Below, piece by piece: positions 27,617-35,723 of a DNA stretch of 64,000 nucleotides. The stretch spans positions 8,122,001 to 8,186,000 of the forward strand of contig NZ_CP108070.1 in assembly GCF_036178845.1 (NCBI RefSeq), read 5' to 3'. The translations under genes were made by a program, and so were the position numbers. Every line of letters begins with the position of its first letter. Position 1 is the stretch's first letter. The notes under the pieces were generated by a model that ran no database searches, had not been told where the DNA came from, and saw only the letters and a program-made list of their open reading frames with translations. Origin of the DNA: Streptomyces sp. NBC_00271. GTDB lineage: Bacteria > Actinomycetota > Actinomycetes > Streptomycetales > Streptomycetaceae.

Positions 27617-28657
27617 ATGGCCGTGTCCCACAGCACGGTGCCTCGGAGCGGGACCGAGGCCGACATGACAGAGAAGACCCCGGTGGCGTCCGGCGGCGCC
27701 ACCGGCTCCCGGGAGAAACGTCCCTCCGGGAGAGTGAGCCTGCGGCTCAGGTTCAGACGCGACCGCGTCCTGCTCCTGATGACGCTGCCGGCGGTCCTAC
27801 TGGTCCTGCTCTTCAACTATGTGCCGATCCTCGGCAACATCGTCGCCTTCCAGGACTACGACCCGTACATCAGCGACAACGGCATCGTCTCCATGCTGCA
27901 CAGCCCCTGGGTGGGCATCGAGAACTTCCAACGGGTGTTCGAGGACTCGGCGTTCTGGGATGCCGTGCAGAACACCCTCGTGCTGTTCTTCCTCCAGCTC
28001 GTCCTGTACTTCCCGATCCCGATCGGGCTCGCGCTGCTCATCAACAGCGTGGTCAGGCCCAGGGTCCGGGCGCTCTCGCAAGCGATCCTCTACCTGCCGC
28101 ACTTCTTCTCCTGGGTGCTGGTCATCGCCGTCTTCCAGCAGCTCTTCGGCGGCGCCGGAATCCTCTCGCAGCTGCTGCGGCAGCATGGGTACGAGGGTCT
28201 CGACATCATGACCGACCCCAACACCTTCAAGTTCCTGATCACCGCGCAGAGCGTGTGGAAGGACGCCGGCTGGGGGATCATCGTCTTCCTCGCCGCGCTG
28301 TCCTCGGTCAGCCCGGACCTGTACGAGGCCGCCGCGATGGACGGCGCGGGTCGCTGGCGCCGCATGTGGCACATCACGCTGCCCGCGCTGCGCCCGGTGA
28401 TCGCCCTGCTGTTGGTGCTCCGCGTCGGTGACGCCCTCACCGTCGGCTTCGAACAGATCCTGCTCCAGCGCGACGCCGTCGGACCAGGAGCGGCGGAGGT
28501 CCTCGACACCTTCGTCTGGTGGAACGGCGTTCGCAACCAGGACTTCGGCTACGCGGCGGCCGCCGGACTGATCAAGGGCGTGGTCAGCCTCGGCCTGGTC
28601 CTCGCCGCGAACAAGGTGGCCCATCTCATGGGCGAGCAGGGGGTGTACAAGAAGTGA
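27617..28657 (+). CDS. Oligosaccharide ABC transporter permease (LplB-type)
   Basis: A 346-residue permease with a ~50-residue cytoplasmic start (MAVSHSTVPRSGTEADMTEK), then about six membrane segments. The phrase FNYVPILGNIVAFQDYDPY is characteristic of LplB/YteP permeases, and the docking loop is YEAAAMDGAGRWRRMWHITLPAL. AAGGAG precedes the ATG. A second in-frame ATG at 27665 (MTEKTPVASGG) is an alternative start. It overlaps the next gene by four bases (GTGA). Confidence 0.88.
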   Translation: MAVSHSTVPRSGTEADMTEKTPVASGGATGSREKRPSGRVSLRLRFRRDRVLLLMTLPAVLLVLLFNYVPILGNIVAFQDYDPYISDNGIVSMLHSPWVGIENFQRVFEDSAFWDAVQNTLVLFFLQLVLYFPIPIGLALLINSVVRPRVRALSQAILYLPHFFSWVLVIAVFQQLFGGAGILSQLLRQHGYEGLDIMTDPNTFKFLITAQSVWKDAGWGIIVFLAALSSVSPDLYEAAAMDGAGRWRRMWHITLPALRPVIALLLVLRVGDALTVGFEQILLQRDAVGPGAAEVLDTFVWWNGVRNQDFGYAAAAGLIKGVVSLGLVLAANKVAHLMGEQGVYKK

Positions 28658-29589
28658 CCGCCGTCATCGACAAACCCGTGCGCGGCCCCGGCCGATGGGC
28701 CGCGCCGCCCCGGCCGACGTGGGAGGAGGAGCCCAGCAAGGCCGGCCTCGCGGGCAAGGGACTCGTGCTGACCCTCGCCTGTCTGGGGATCTTCTTCCCG
28801 CTGTGGATCGTCATCGTCACCAGCCTCTCCTCACGTAAGACCATCGACGAGGCCGGCGGCCTGGTGATGGTGCCCAAGGGCATCACCTTCGTCGCCTACA
28901 AGGAACTCCTCAGCGGCGGCCAGGTGACCCGCGCCTCGGTCATCAGCATCCTGATCACCCTCGTCGGCACGCTGTTCTCCATGGCGGTGTCCGTCCTGTG
29001 CGCCTACGGCCTCTCGCGCATCGGCTCGCTCGGCCACCGCTGGATCCTGCTGGCGCTGCTGGCGACCATGTTCTTCAGCGCCGGTCTCATCCCGACCTAT
29101 CTGCTGGTGCAGTCGCTGGGCCTGACCGACAGCTATCTCGCACTGATTCTCCCGAGCGCGATCAGCGTCTTCAACATCCTGGTGCTGCGCGGCTTCTTCA
29201 TGGGCATCTCGCAGGAACTCATCGACAGCGCCCGCATCGACGGCGCCGGTGACGTCCGCATTCTGTGGCAGATCGTCATGCCGCTCTCCCGCGCGGTCCT
29301 CGCGGTGATCACGCTGTTCTACGCCGTCGGGTACTGGAGCGCCTGGTTCAACGCCTCGCTCTACCTCAACGACCAGGACATGATGCCGCTGCAGAACGTC
29401 ATGATCCAGCTCGTGCAGAAGCAGGAGGCCCCGGTGGGCCTCGGCCAGGCCATCAAGACCGGTCAACTGTCCGGCCTGGCGGTGCAGATGGCCGTCATGG
29501 TGATGGCGTTGCTGCCGGTGGCGGTGTTGTCGCCGTTCGTGCAGCGGCATTTCAAGAAGGGCATGCTGACGGGCGCGGTGAAGGGCTGA
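28654..29589 (+). CDS. Oligosaccharide ABC transporter permease (LplC-type)
   Basis: A 311-residue permease of the LplC/YtcP type with about six membrane segments, docking loop IDSARIDGAGDVRILWQIVMPLSRAVLAV and the terminal RHFKKGMLTGAVKG that is typical of this group. The GTG start overlaps the stop of the first permease, giving translational coupling. No ABC ATPase gene follows, so the importer probably relies on a shared ATPase such as MsiK encoded elsewhere, as is usual for Streptomyces sugar importers. Confidence 0.88.
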   Translation: MTAVIDKPVRGPGRWAAPPRPTWEEEPSKAGLAGKGLVLTLACLGIFFPLWIVIVTSLSSRKTIDEAGGLVMVPKGITFVAYKELLSGGQVTRASVISILITLVGTLFSMAVSVLCAYGLSRIGSLGHRWILLALLATMFFSAGLIPTYLLVQSLGLTDSYLALILPSAISVFNILVLRGFFMGISQELIDSARIDGAGDVRILWQIVMPLSRAVLAVITLFYAVGYWSAWFNASLYLNDQDMMPLQNVMIQLVQKQEAPVGLGQAIKTGQLSGLAVQMAVMVMALLPVAVLSPFVQRHFKKGMLTGAVKG

Positions 29590-29675
29590 CCGGCGCCTGC
29601 CGAAGAGGGCGCTTCGGTCGTTCGGTGGCTGCGGGTTGTTCGTGGCCGGTCGCGCCCACGCGGCGGAGCCGTATA

Positions 29676-29711
29676 TCGATACAGCCCCGCGCCTCGATAC
29701 AGCCCCGCGCC
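29676..29711. repeat. 18-bp direct repeat upstream of the GH74 relic
   Basis: TCGATACAGCCCCGCGCC occurs at 29676-29693 and immediately again at 29694-29711. It lies in the 168-bp gap before the truncated GH74 gene and may mark rearrangement at this spot. Confidence 0.7.
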
Positions 29712-29757
29712 CCTCAGGTAACTCCCCTGACCGTCTCTCCGTAGAACGAGGTATGTC

Positions 29758-30099
29758 ATGCATGCGTCCCGACTGAGCCGCCGGGCCGTTCTCGCCGGGA
29801 CTGCGGCCGCCGCCGCGCTCACCCTCGGTTTCGGCAAGGCGGCCGAGGCGGCCGAGGGGGCCGAGGGGTCCGAGGGGTCCGACGGTGCCGGCTACCCCGC
29901 GATCTATCAGGTCGGTTCGACCGAGACCATCACCGCCGTCTACCGCTCCGACGACGAGGCGAGGACCTGGGTGCGGATCAACGACGATCGGCATCAGTGG
30001 GGTTGGACCGGGCAGTCCATCGCCGGTGATCCGCGCGTGTACGGCCGCGTGTACCTCGCCACCAACGGGCGCGGCATCCAGTACGGGGAGCAGGTCTGA
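29758..30099 (+). pseudogene. GH74 xyloglucanase relic: Tat signal fused to the last ~70 residues
   Basis: A 113-codon open frame. Residues 1-31 are a twin-arginine signal (LSRRAVLAG, Arg8-Arg9, cleavage near AEA). A short Ala/Glu/Gly/Ser repeat (AEGAEGSEGSDGA, from 9-bp repeats) follows. From about residue 45 to the end the sequence (GYPAIYQVGS, RSDDEARTWVRINDDRHQWG, GDPRVYGRVYLATNGRGIQY) is the closing segment of GH74 enzymes, which normally need about 700 further residues forming two beta-propellers. The whole catalytic body, including both active-site Asp residues, is missing, so hydrolase activity is not expected. The frame is intact and its TGA overlaps the ATG of the GH42 gene, so it may persist for translational coupling or as a small secreted protein. 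Confidence 0.8.
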
Positions 30100-32078
30100 T
30101 GCCTCAGCTCAGTGACGCCACCCGCGGCCGCATCCTCTTCGGCGGCGACTACAACCCCGAGCAGTGGCCGGAGGAGCTCTGGCAGGAGGACGTACGGCTC
30201 ATGAAGGAGGCCGGCGTCAACTCCGTCACCGTCGGTGTCTTCTCCTGGGCCAAGCTCGAACCGACGCCCGGCGCCCGGGAGTTCGGCTGGCTCGACCGGC
30301 TCATGGACCTGCTGCACGTGAACGGCATCGGAGTCGTCCTCGCCACCCCCACCTCCTCGCCCCCGCCCTGGATGGGCCGGCTCCACCCGGAGACCCTGCC
30401 CCGCGACGCGGACGGCCGTGTCGAGTGGTGGGGCGGCCGCCAGCACTTCGCCCACTCCAGCGCCGTCTACCGGAGCCACGCCGCCGCCATCACCGAGGAC
30501 CTCGCCGCCCGCTACGGCGGCCATCCCGCCCTCACGATGTGGCACATCAACAACGAGTACTGCACCTACGACTGGGGCGACGAGGCGGCGGCCGCCTTCC
30601 GGCGCTGGCTCCAGGACAGGTACGGCACGCTCGACGCCCTCAACACCGCCTGGGGCACGGCCTTCTGGAGCCAGGGCTACGACGACTGGGAAGGCATTCT
30701 CCCGCCGCGCCACGCCCACTACATGAACAACCCCACCCAGGTCCTCGACTTCAAGCGCTTCACCTCCGACGCCCTCCTGGAGTGCTATCTCGCCGAACGC
30801 GACATCGTCGCCCGGCACACCCCGCGCATCCCCGTGACCACCAACTTCATGCCGTTCTGGCAGGGCCAGGACGGCTGGGCGTGGGCCGAGCGGGAAGACA
30901 TCGTCTCCGTCGACATCTATCCGGACCCGCGCGACCCGCTCGGCGCCCAGTACGGCGCGCTCATCCACGACCTGACCCGCTCGCAGGCCCGCGGCGGGCC
31001 CTGGACGGTCATGGAGCAGGCGGCGGGGCCCGTGAACTGGCGCGGCGTGAACCATCCGAAGCCCCGCGGACTCAACCGGCTCTGGTCCCTCCAGGCCGTC
31101 GCCCGCGGCGCGGACGCCATCTGCTACTTCCAGTGGCGGCAGTCCCGGCAGGGCGCCGAGAAGTTCCACTCCGGGATGGTCAGCCACGCGGGGGAGCGTG
31201 GCCGCACCTTCCAGGAGGTCAAGCGGATCGGGGCCGAACTCGCCCTGCTGAGCGGGAAAGTGGCGAACACCCGGGTCGTCGGCGCCGACGTCGCCGTACT
31301 GCTGGACTGGAACGCCTGGTGGGCGAGTCAGCAGGACGGACGGCTGTCCTGCGAGGTCGACCACCAGAGCGTCGTGCGCGCCTGGCACCGCGCCCTGTGG
31401 GAGGCCGACATCACCGCCTCCTTCGCCCACCCCGAGCACGACCTGTCCGCGTACAAGCTGGTCGTCGTCCCGCAGCTGTACCTGCTGACGGACCGGGCGA
31501 TCGACAACCTCGTCGGGTATGTACGCGGCGGTGGCACCCTCGTCTCCGGCTTCCTGACCGGCGTCGCCGACCAGGACGACCGGGTGCGGCCCGGCGGCAT
31601 GGACGAGCGGCTGCGCGCGCTCTTCGGCATCCGCACCCTGCACGAGTGGTGGCCGCTGGACGCCGACGAGAAGGTCGAGGCCGAGGGCTTCCGCGGCACG
31701 CTGTGGTCCGAGGAGATCGAGGCCGCGAACGACACCTACGTGGTCGTCCCGTACAAGGGTGGCGAGCTGGACGGTTTTCCGGCCGTACTGCGCAAGGGCC
31801 GGGCCTGGTATCTGTCCACCCTCCCCGAGCCCGAGGCGCTGTGGCCGCTGCTCGCCGGGATCGCCGAGGACGCGGGCGTACGGCCGCCACTCGACCACCT
31901 CCCGGCGGACGTGGAGGCGGTACGCCGGGGCGAACTGCTGTTCCTGCTCCACCACGGGCGGGACACGGTGACCGTGCCGGTGCCGGGACGCCACCGCGAC
32001 CTGCTGACCGGCGAGGACGTCGTCGATGCCGTGGAGCTGGGGCGGTACGGGGTCGTCGTACTGGAGGCAGCGCCATGA
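30099..32078 (+). CDS. GH42 beta-galactosidase
   Basis: A 659-residue cytoplasmic glycosidase of the GH42 type: it begins with FGGDYNPEQWPEELWQEDV, carries acid/base Glu153 in HINNEY and nucleophile Glu306 in VMEQAAG, then the trimerisation domain and a small C-terminal beta domain. No signal peptide. In this locus it would remove the beta-1,2-galactose that caps xylose in xyloglucan side chains, after the GH95 enzyme takes off fucose; GH42 enzymes acting on other galactosides or arabinosides exist. The ATG overlaps the stop of the GH74 relic (TGATG) and its stop overlaps the next start (ATGA). Confidence 0.9.
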   Translation: MPQLSDATRGRILFGGDYNPEQWPEELWQEDVRLMKEAGVNSVTVGVFSWAKLEPTPGAREFGWLDRLMDLLHVNGIGVVLATPTSSPPPWMGRLHPETLPRDADGRVEWWGGRQHFAHSSAVYRSHAAAITEDLAARYGGHPALTMWHINNEYCTYDWGDEAAAAFRRWLQDRYGTLDALNTAWGTAFWSQGYDDWEGILPPRHAHYMNNPTQVLDFKRFTSDALLECYLAERDIVARHTPRIPVTTNFMPFWQGQDGWAWAEREDIVSVDIYPDPRDPLGAQYGALIHDLTRSQARGGPWTVMEQAAGPVNWRGVNHPKPRGLNRLWSLQAVARGADAICYFQWRQSRQGAEKFHSGMVSHAGERGRTFQEVKRIGAELALLSGKVANTRVVGADVAVLLDWNAWWASQQDGRLSCEVDHQSVVRAWHRALWEADITASFAHPEHDLSAYKLVVVPQLYLLTDRAIDNLVGYVRGGGTLVSGFLTGVADQDDRVRPGGMDERLRALFGIRTLHEWWPLDADEKVEAEGFRGTLWSEEIEAANDTYVVVPYKGGELDGFPAVLRKGRAWYLSTLPEPEALWPLLAGIAEDAGVRPPLDHLPADVEAVRRGELLFLLHHGRDTVTVPVPGRHRDLLTGEDVVDAVELGRYGVVVLEAAP

Positions 32079-34351
32079 GCGAGCCCGCGGGCGGCTCCGC
32101 GGACAGGCCCGGCAACCGCCCCACGGACGATCCTGTCCACGGCTTCACCCACGCTCCCGTCCACGGCACCTGGGAGCCCGCCCCCGCCGCCCGCTGGGAG
32201 GACGCCTTCCTGAGCGGGAACGGCCGACACGGCGTCATGGTATTCGGTGATCCGAACGACGACCGGGTCATCGTCAACCACCACTCCCTGGTCCGCCCGA
32301 ACGGCAGTGAACACGCCCGGCCGCCCGAGCTGGCCGAACGGCTGAAGAGCGTCCAGGACCGATTGCTGGCCGGTGACGTCGACGCCGGGGAGGACTTCAC
32401 CGACGGGCGGCCGCTGCTGTGGGTGCAGCCCTTCCACCCGGCCTTCCAGGTGCGGCTGCGCCGGGCGCCACGGGAGCCGCGCGCCTACCGGCGCGAGGTC
32501 GACTTCACCACCGGTGTCGTCCGCGCCGAGTGCGGGGGCCGGCGCAGCGAGGTCTTCGTGTCGCGCGCGGACGACGTCATCGTCCAGCACGTGACGGAGG
32601 CCGACCTCACCGTCGACGTGACGCTCGACCACCGACTGCCGGGCGTGCCCTCCGATGTGACGGTGGGTCACTGGTCCGCCCTCACCGCCGAGGGCGCTCT
32701 CCTCACCGTGCGGGCCCGCTATCCGGGCAGCGAGCGGGCGTACACCGGCGTGACGCTCGCCGTGGTCACCGGGGGCCGGACGCTCACCGCGTCGCCCGGG
32801 ATACGGGTCGAGGGCGCGCGTTCGGTGCTGCTGCTCACGCGGGTACGGCGGCACGAGGGGGAGTGGGACACGCGCGCCGAGGCCCGTGAGCTGCGCGCTC
32901 TGCTGCCCGGGGGCGACGCGTACGACGCGTACGGCCGTCTCCTCGCCCGGCACACCGCCCTGCACCGCCCCGCCTACCTGCGGGCGGGCCTGGAGCTGGG
33001 CGCCGAGCCGGCCGAACGGGCGCTCCCGGGATCGGAGTTGGTCCGCCGACCGAAGAGCCCCGCTCTGCTCGAACGGCTCTTCGCGGCCGGTCGATACCAC
33101 CTGCTGTCCGCCGCCGGGATGCTGCCGCCACGGCTGACCGGGCTGTGGACCGGTGACTGGGACACCGCCTGGTCGGGGGCCTTCACCACCGACGCCAACG
33201 TCAATCTCCAGACGGCGTCGGCCGCCGCGGCGGCGCTCCCGGAGGTGTCCGAGGCTCATGCCGCCCTGATCCACGGCCAGTTGCCGCACTGGCGTGACAA
33301 CGCCCGGGCGATCTTCGGCACCCGGGGCGTCGTCGCCCCCGCGCACACCGACGGCGAGTCAGGGCACATCTACCACCTCAGCCGCGAGTACCCGCTGCAC
33401 GTGTGGACCGCGGGCGCCGACTGGCTGCTGAAACCCCTCGTGGACCACGACGAGACGCGCGGCGCACGCGACCCGCGCCTGGCCGCCGCGCTCGCCGAAG
33501 TGGCGCAGTTCTACGAGGACTTCCTCACCCGGACCGACGAGAACGGCCACGTCGTGATCGTGCCGTCGTACTCGCCGGAGAACCGGCCCGCCCATGCGCG
33601 CTGGATCACCCTCAACGCCGCCATGGACCTCTCCGCGGCGCGCCACGCCCTCCGCACGGCCGCCGACCACCACCCCGGACCCGACGCCGAGCGCTGGCGC
33701 GCGCTCGCCGACCGGCTGCCGCCGCACCGCGTCAACGCCGACGGGGCACTCGCCGAGTGGGCCCGGCCCGGCCTCGACGACACCTACGACCACCGGCACC
33801 TCAGCCACCTCTACGGCGTCTGGCCGCTCGACGAGATCAACCCGTATGACACCCCCGAGCTCGCCGCGGCGGCCCACCGCGCCCTCGCCCTGCGCGGCGC
33901 CGAGAACGACTCCGCGCACGGCCACCTCCACCACGCCCTGGTGGCGGCCCGGCTACGGGACGCCCAGCGGGTGGCGGGGGCCCTCGACAAGGTCTTGGCC
34001 GGGGACTTCTTCCATGTCTCCCTGATGAGCGGCCACTACCCGAACCGGCACGTCTACAACGCGGACGCCGCCCACACGCTCCCCGCCGTGCTCATCGAGA
34101 TGCTCGTCCACTCCACGCCCGACCGGCTGGTCCTCTTTCCCGCGCTCCCCACGGCGTACCCGAGCGGCCGGCTCCACGGCATCCGCACCCGGTTCGGCGC
34201 CGAGGTCGACCTGACCTGGAGCCCGGAGGAGCGCACGGCCGTCATCCGCCCCACCCGCAGCACGCGGATCGATCTCAGGACTTCGGCCGGCGCGCGACCG
34301 CTCTCCCTGAGCGCCGGCGAAGACTGCGTCCTCACCCTGGGGCCGCAGTAG
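32075..34351 (+). CDS. GH95 alpha-L-fucosidase (or alpha-L-galactosidase)
   Basis: A 758-residue GH95-family enzyme. The N-terminal beta-sandwich starts WEDAFLSGNGRHGVMVFG, the (alpha/alpha)6 barrel contains GLWTGDWDTAWSGAFTTDANVNLQ (with the two Asn that polarise the catalytic water in this family) and HRHLSHLYGVWPLDEI, and a C-terminal beta domain follows (LVLFPALPTAYPSGRL). GH95 enzymes invert alpha-1,2-L-fucosides linked to galactose, exactly the terminal sugar of fucosylated xyloglucan, although some act on L-galactose. No signal peptide, so the substrate must be imported. Translation is coupled to the GH42 gene by a 4-bp overlap. Confidence 0.88.
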   Translation: MSEPAGGSADRPGNRPTDDPVHGFTHAPVHGTWEPAPAARWEDAFLSGNGRHGVMVFGDPNDDRVIVNHHSLVRPNGSEHARPPELAERLKSVQDRLLAGDVDAGEDFTDGRPLLWVQPFHPAFQVRLRRAPREPRAYRREVDFTTGVVRAECGGRRSEVFVSRADDVIVQHVTEADLTVDVTLDHRLPGVPSDVTVGHWSALTAEGALLTVRARYPGSERAYTGVTLAVVTGGRTLTASPGIRVEGARSVLLLTRVRRHEGEWDTRAEARELRALLPGGDAYDAYGRLLARHTALHRPAYLRAGLELGAEPAERALPGSELVRRPKSPALLERLFAAGRYHLLSAAGMLPPRLTGLWTGDWDTAWSGAFTTDANVNLQTASAAAAALPEVSEAHAALIHGQLPHWRDNARAIFGTRGVVAPAHTDGESGHIYHLSREYPLHVWTAGADWLLKPLVDHDETRGARDPRLAAALAEVAQFYEDFLTRTDENGHVVIVPSYSPENRPAHARWITLNAAMDLSAARHALRTAADHHPGPDAERWRALADRLPPHRVNADGALAEWARPGLDDTYDHRHLSHLYGVWPLDEINPYDTPELAAAAHRALALRGAENDSAHGHLHHALVAARLRDAQRVAGALDKVLAGDFFHVSLMSGHYPNRHVYNADAAHTLPAVLIEMLVHSTPDRLVLFPALPTAYPSGRLHGIRTRFGAEVDLTWSPEERTAVIRPTRSTRIDLRTSAGARPLSLSAGEDCVLTLGPQ

Positions 34352-34386
34352 CACCCGCAGTTCCCCCCACCCATGGAAGGGACACC

Positions 34387-35100
34387 ATGGCAACACGGAC
34401 ACTCGGCAGGGCGGCCAAGGCCCTGCTGGCCCCCGCGCTCGCGCTCGGCGCCACCGTCGGCCTCGCCTCCGCTCCCGCCCAGGCGGCCGTCTGGAGCTCC
34501 TGCGAGCAGTACGGGAACACCAGCCTCAACGGGTACACGCTCTACAACAACATCTGGGGCTCCGGCGCGGGCAGCCAGTGCATCTGGGCCAACTCCGGCA
34601 CCAACTGGGGAGTGTGGGCCAACCACCCCAACACCGGCGGTATCAAGTCGTACCCGAACGCCAAGAAGGTGATCAACAAGTCGATCACCTCGCTCGGCTC
34701 GCTCACCAGCGGCTACAACGTCACGGTCCCGTCGTCCGGCGCGTACAACACGTCGTACGACATCTGGGACACCGGCTACAAGTACGAGGTCATGCTCTGG
34801 GTGAACAAGACCGGAGCCGTCGGTCCGCTCGGCACCTCGCAGGGCACCCTCACCCTCGGCGGCCACACCTGGACCGTCTACAAGGGCAACAACGGATCCA
34901 ACGACGTCTTCTCCTTCGTGCGCACCTCGAACTCCAGCTCCGGCACCGTCGACGTCCTGCCGATCCTCAAGTGGATCAAGGACACCAAGGGCTGGTTCGG
35001 CAACGTGACCATCGGCGACCTCCAGTTCGGCTTCGAGATCACGTCCTCGTCCGGCGGCCTGGACTTCGCGACCAACAGCCTCTCGGTCAGCAGTAGTTGA
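34387..35100 (+). CDS. Secreted GH12 endoglucanase/xyloglucanase (first copy)
   Basis: A 237-residue GH12 enzyme with a Sec signal peptide cleaved near AQA (residue 33). The jelly-roll holds SCEQYGNTSLNGYTLYNNIWG, nucleophile Glu134 in YEVMLWV and acid/base Glu217 in LQFGFEITSS. GH12 enzymes cut internal beta-1,4-glucan bonds; many cleave xyloglucan. It is the only secreted active hydrolase of the operon 25898-35100, and follows GH95 by 35 bp with GGAAGGGA as ribosome binding site. It would supply the oligosaccharides that the transporter imports. Confidence 0.9.
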   Translation: MATRTLGRAAKALLAPALALGATVGLASAPAQAAVWSSCEQYGNTSLNGYTLYNNIWGSGAGSQCIWANSGTNWGVWANHPNTGGIKSYPNAKKVINKSITSLGSLTSGYNVTVPSSGAYNTSYDIWDTGYKYEVMLWVNKTGAVGPLGTSQGTLTLGGHTWTVYKGNNGSNDVFSFVRTSNSSSGTVDVLPILKWIKDTKGWFGNVTIGDLQFGFEITSSSGGLDFATNSLSVSSS

Positions 35101-35117
35101 CCGATGCCCCAGGGGTA

Positions 35118-35609
35118 TCAGCGGCTCGGTTCCCGCATCGGGCGGGGGCCGGGCCGTCGCGACACGAGCCGTGCGGCACCGGCGCACCCGGCGCCGACCA
35201 GCGCGAACCCCAGCACGCTGGGGTTCAGGTAGTCGGGAACGGCGTCGGTGACACGGCTGTCACCGTCCTCCGTCTCACAGACGAACCGGATGGGCAGGTA
35301 GCGCACCGTGTAGTCGGCGCTGCCAGGGTCCTGCGCCCGCTCCTCCCAGCCCGGTGTACGACAGGGCCGCAGCAGTGCCGAGTCGGCGCCGTTCTCCCTC
35401 ACGTCCATGACCGCGCCGACCAGATGGACCAGGCCCCACACGTACAGGACGGCCGTGGCGGCGCCCATGAGGGCGGCGACGGCGCGCAGCCACACCATGC
35501 GGTCGGCCTGTCGCAGGCCGATCCGGCCGAGGGTGCCGAAGCCGTACCCGACGAAGGCGAAGGCCGCGACCAGTCCCCCCGGGACGAGTAGCAGGAGCAG
35601 GTACACCAT
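35118..35609 (-). CDS. Hypothetical membrane protein
   Basis: A 163-residue protein I do not recognise. It begins MVYLLLLLVPGGLVAAFAFVGYG, a hydrophobic segment, with a second at about residues 45-70 (MVWLRAVAALMGAATAVLYVWGLVHLVGAV) and a third near the C-terminus (SVLGFALVGAGCAGAARLV). The loop between the second and third contains two Cys (CRTPG and CETED) and is probably outside the membrane. The ATG at 35609 is preferred to one at 35714 because CTGGAG lies seven bases before it and the longer form would run through a terminator hairpin. It ends 17 bp from the GH12 stop, convergently. Confidence 0.65.
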   Translation of the reverse strand: MVYLLLLLVPGGLVAAFAFVGYGFGTLGRIGLRQADRMVWLRAVAALMGAATAVLYVWGLVHLVGAVMDVRENGADSALLRPCRTPGWEERAQDPGSADYTVRYLPIRFVCETEDGDSRVTDAVPDYLNPSVLGFALVGAGCAGAARLVSRRPGPRPMREPSR

Positions 35610-35681
35610 CCGGTGACTCCAGCAGCCCAAGGACGCCTCGGCTGTGATGGAGCCCACAGTTCCGGCAACAGTGTCGTCACA

Positions 35682-35718
35682 GGCGGTGGGGGAGGCCGGC
35701 CCGGCCTCCCCCACCGCC
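35682..35718 (-). terminator. Terminator hairpin after the GH31 gene
   Basis: GGCGGTGGGGGAGGCCGG (35682-35699) faces its exact reverse complement at 35701-35718, just downstream of the GH31 stop on the minus strand; the innermost pairs must open to form the loop. Confidence 0.8.
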
Positions 35719-35723
35719 CGTGG

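Noticed and set aside
34387..35100. CebR-controlled cellulase
   Set aside because: No TGGGAGCGCTCCCA site upstream; the gene is in the operon governed by the TCGAAGCGCTTCGA sites.
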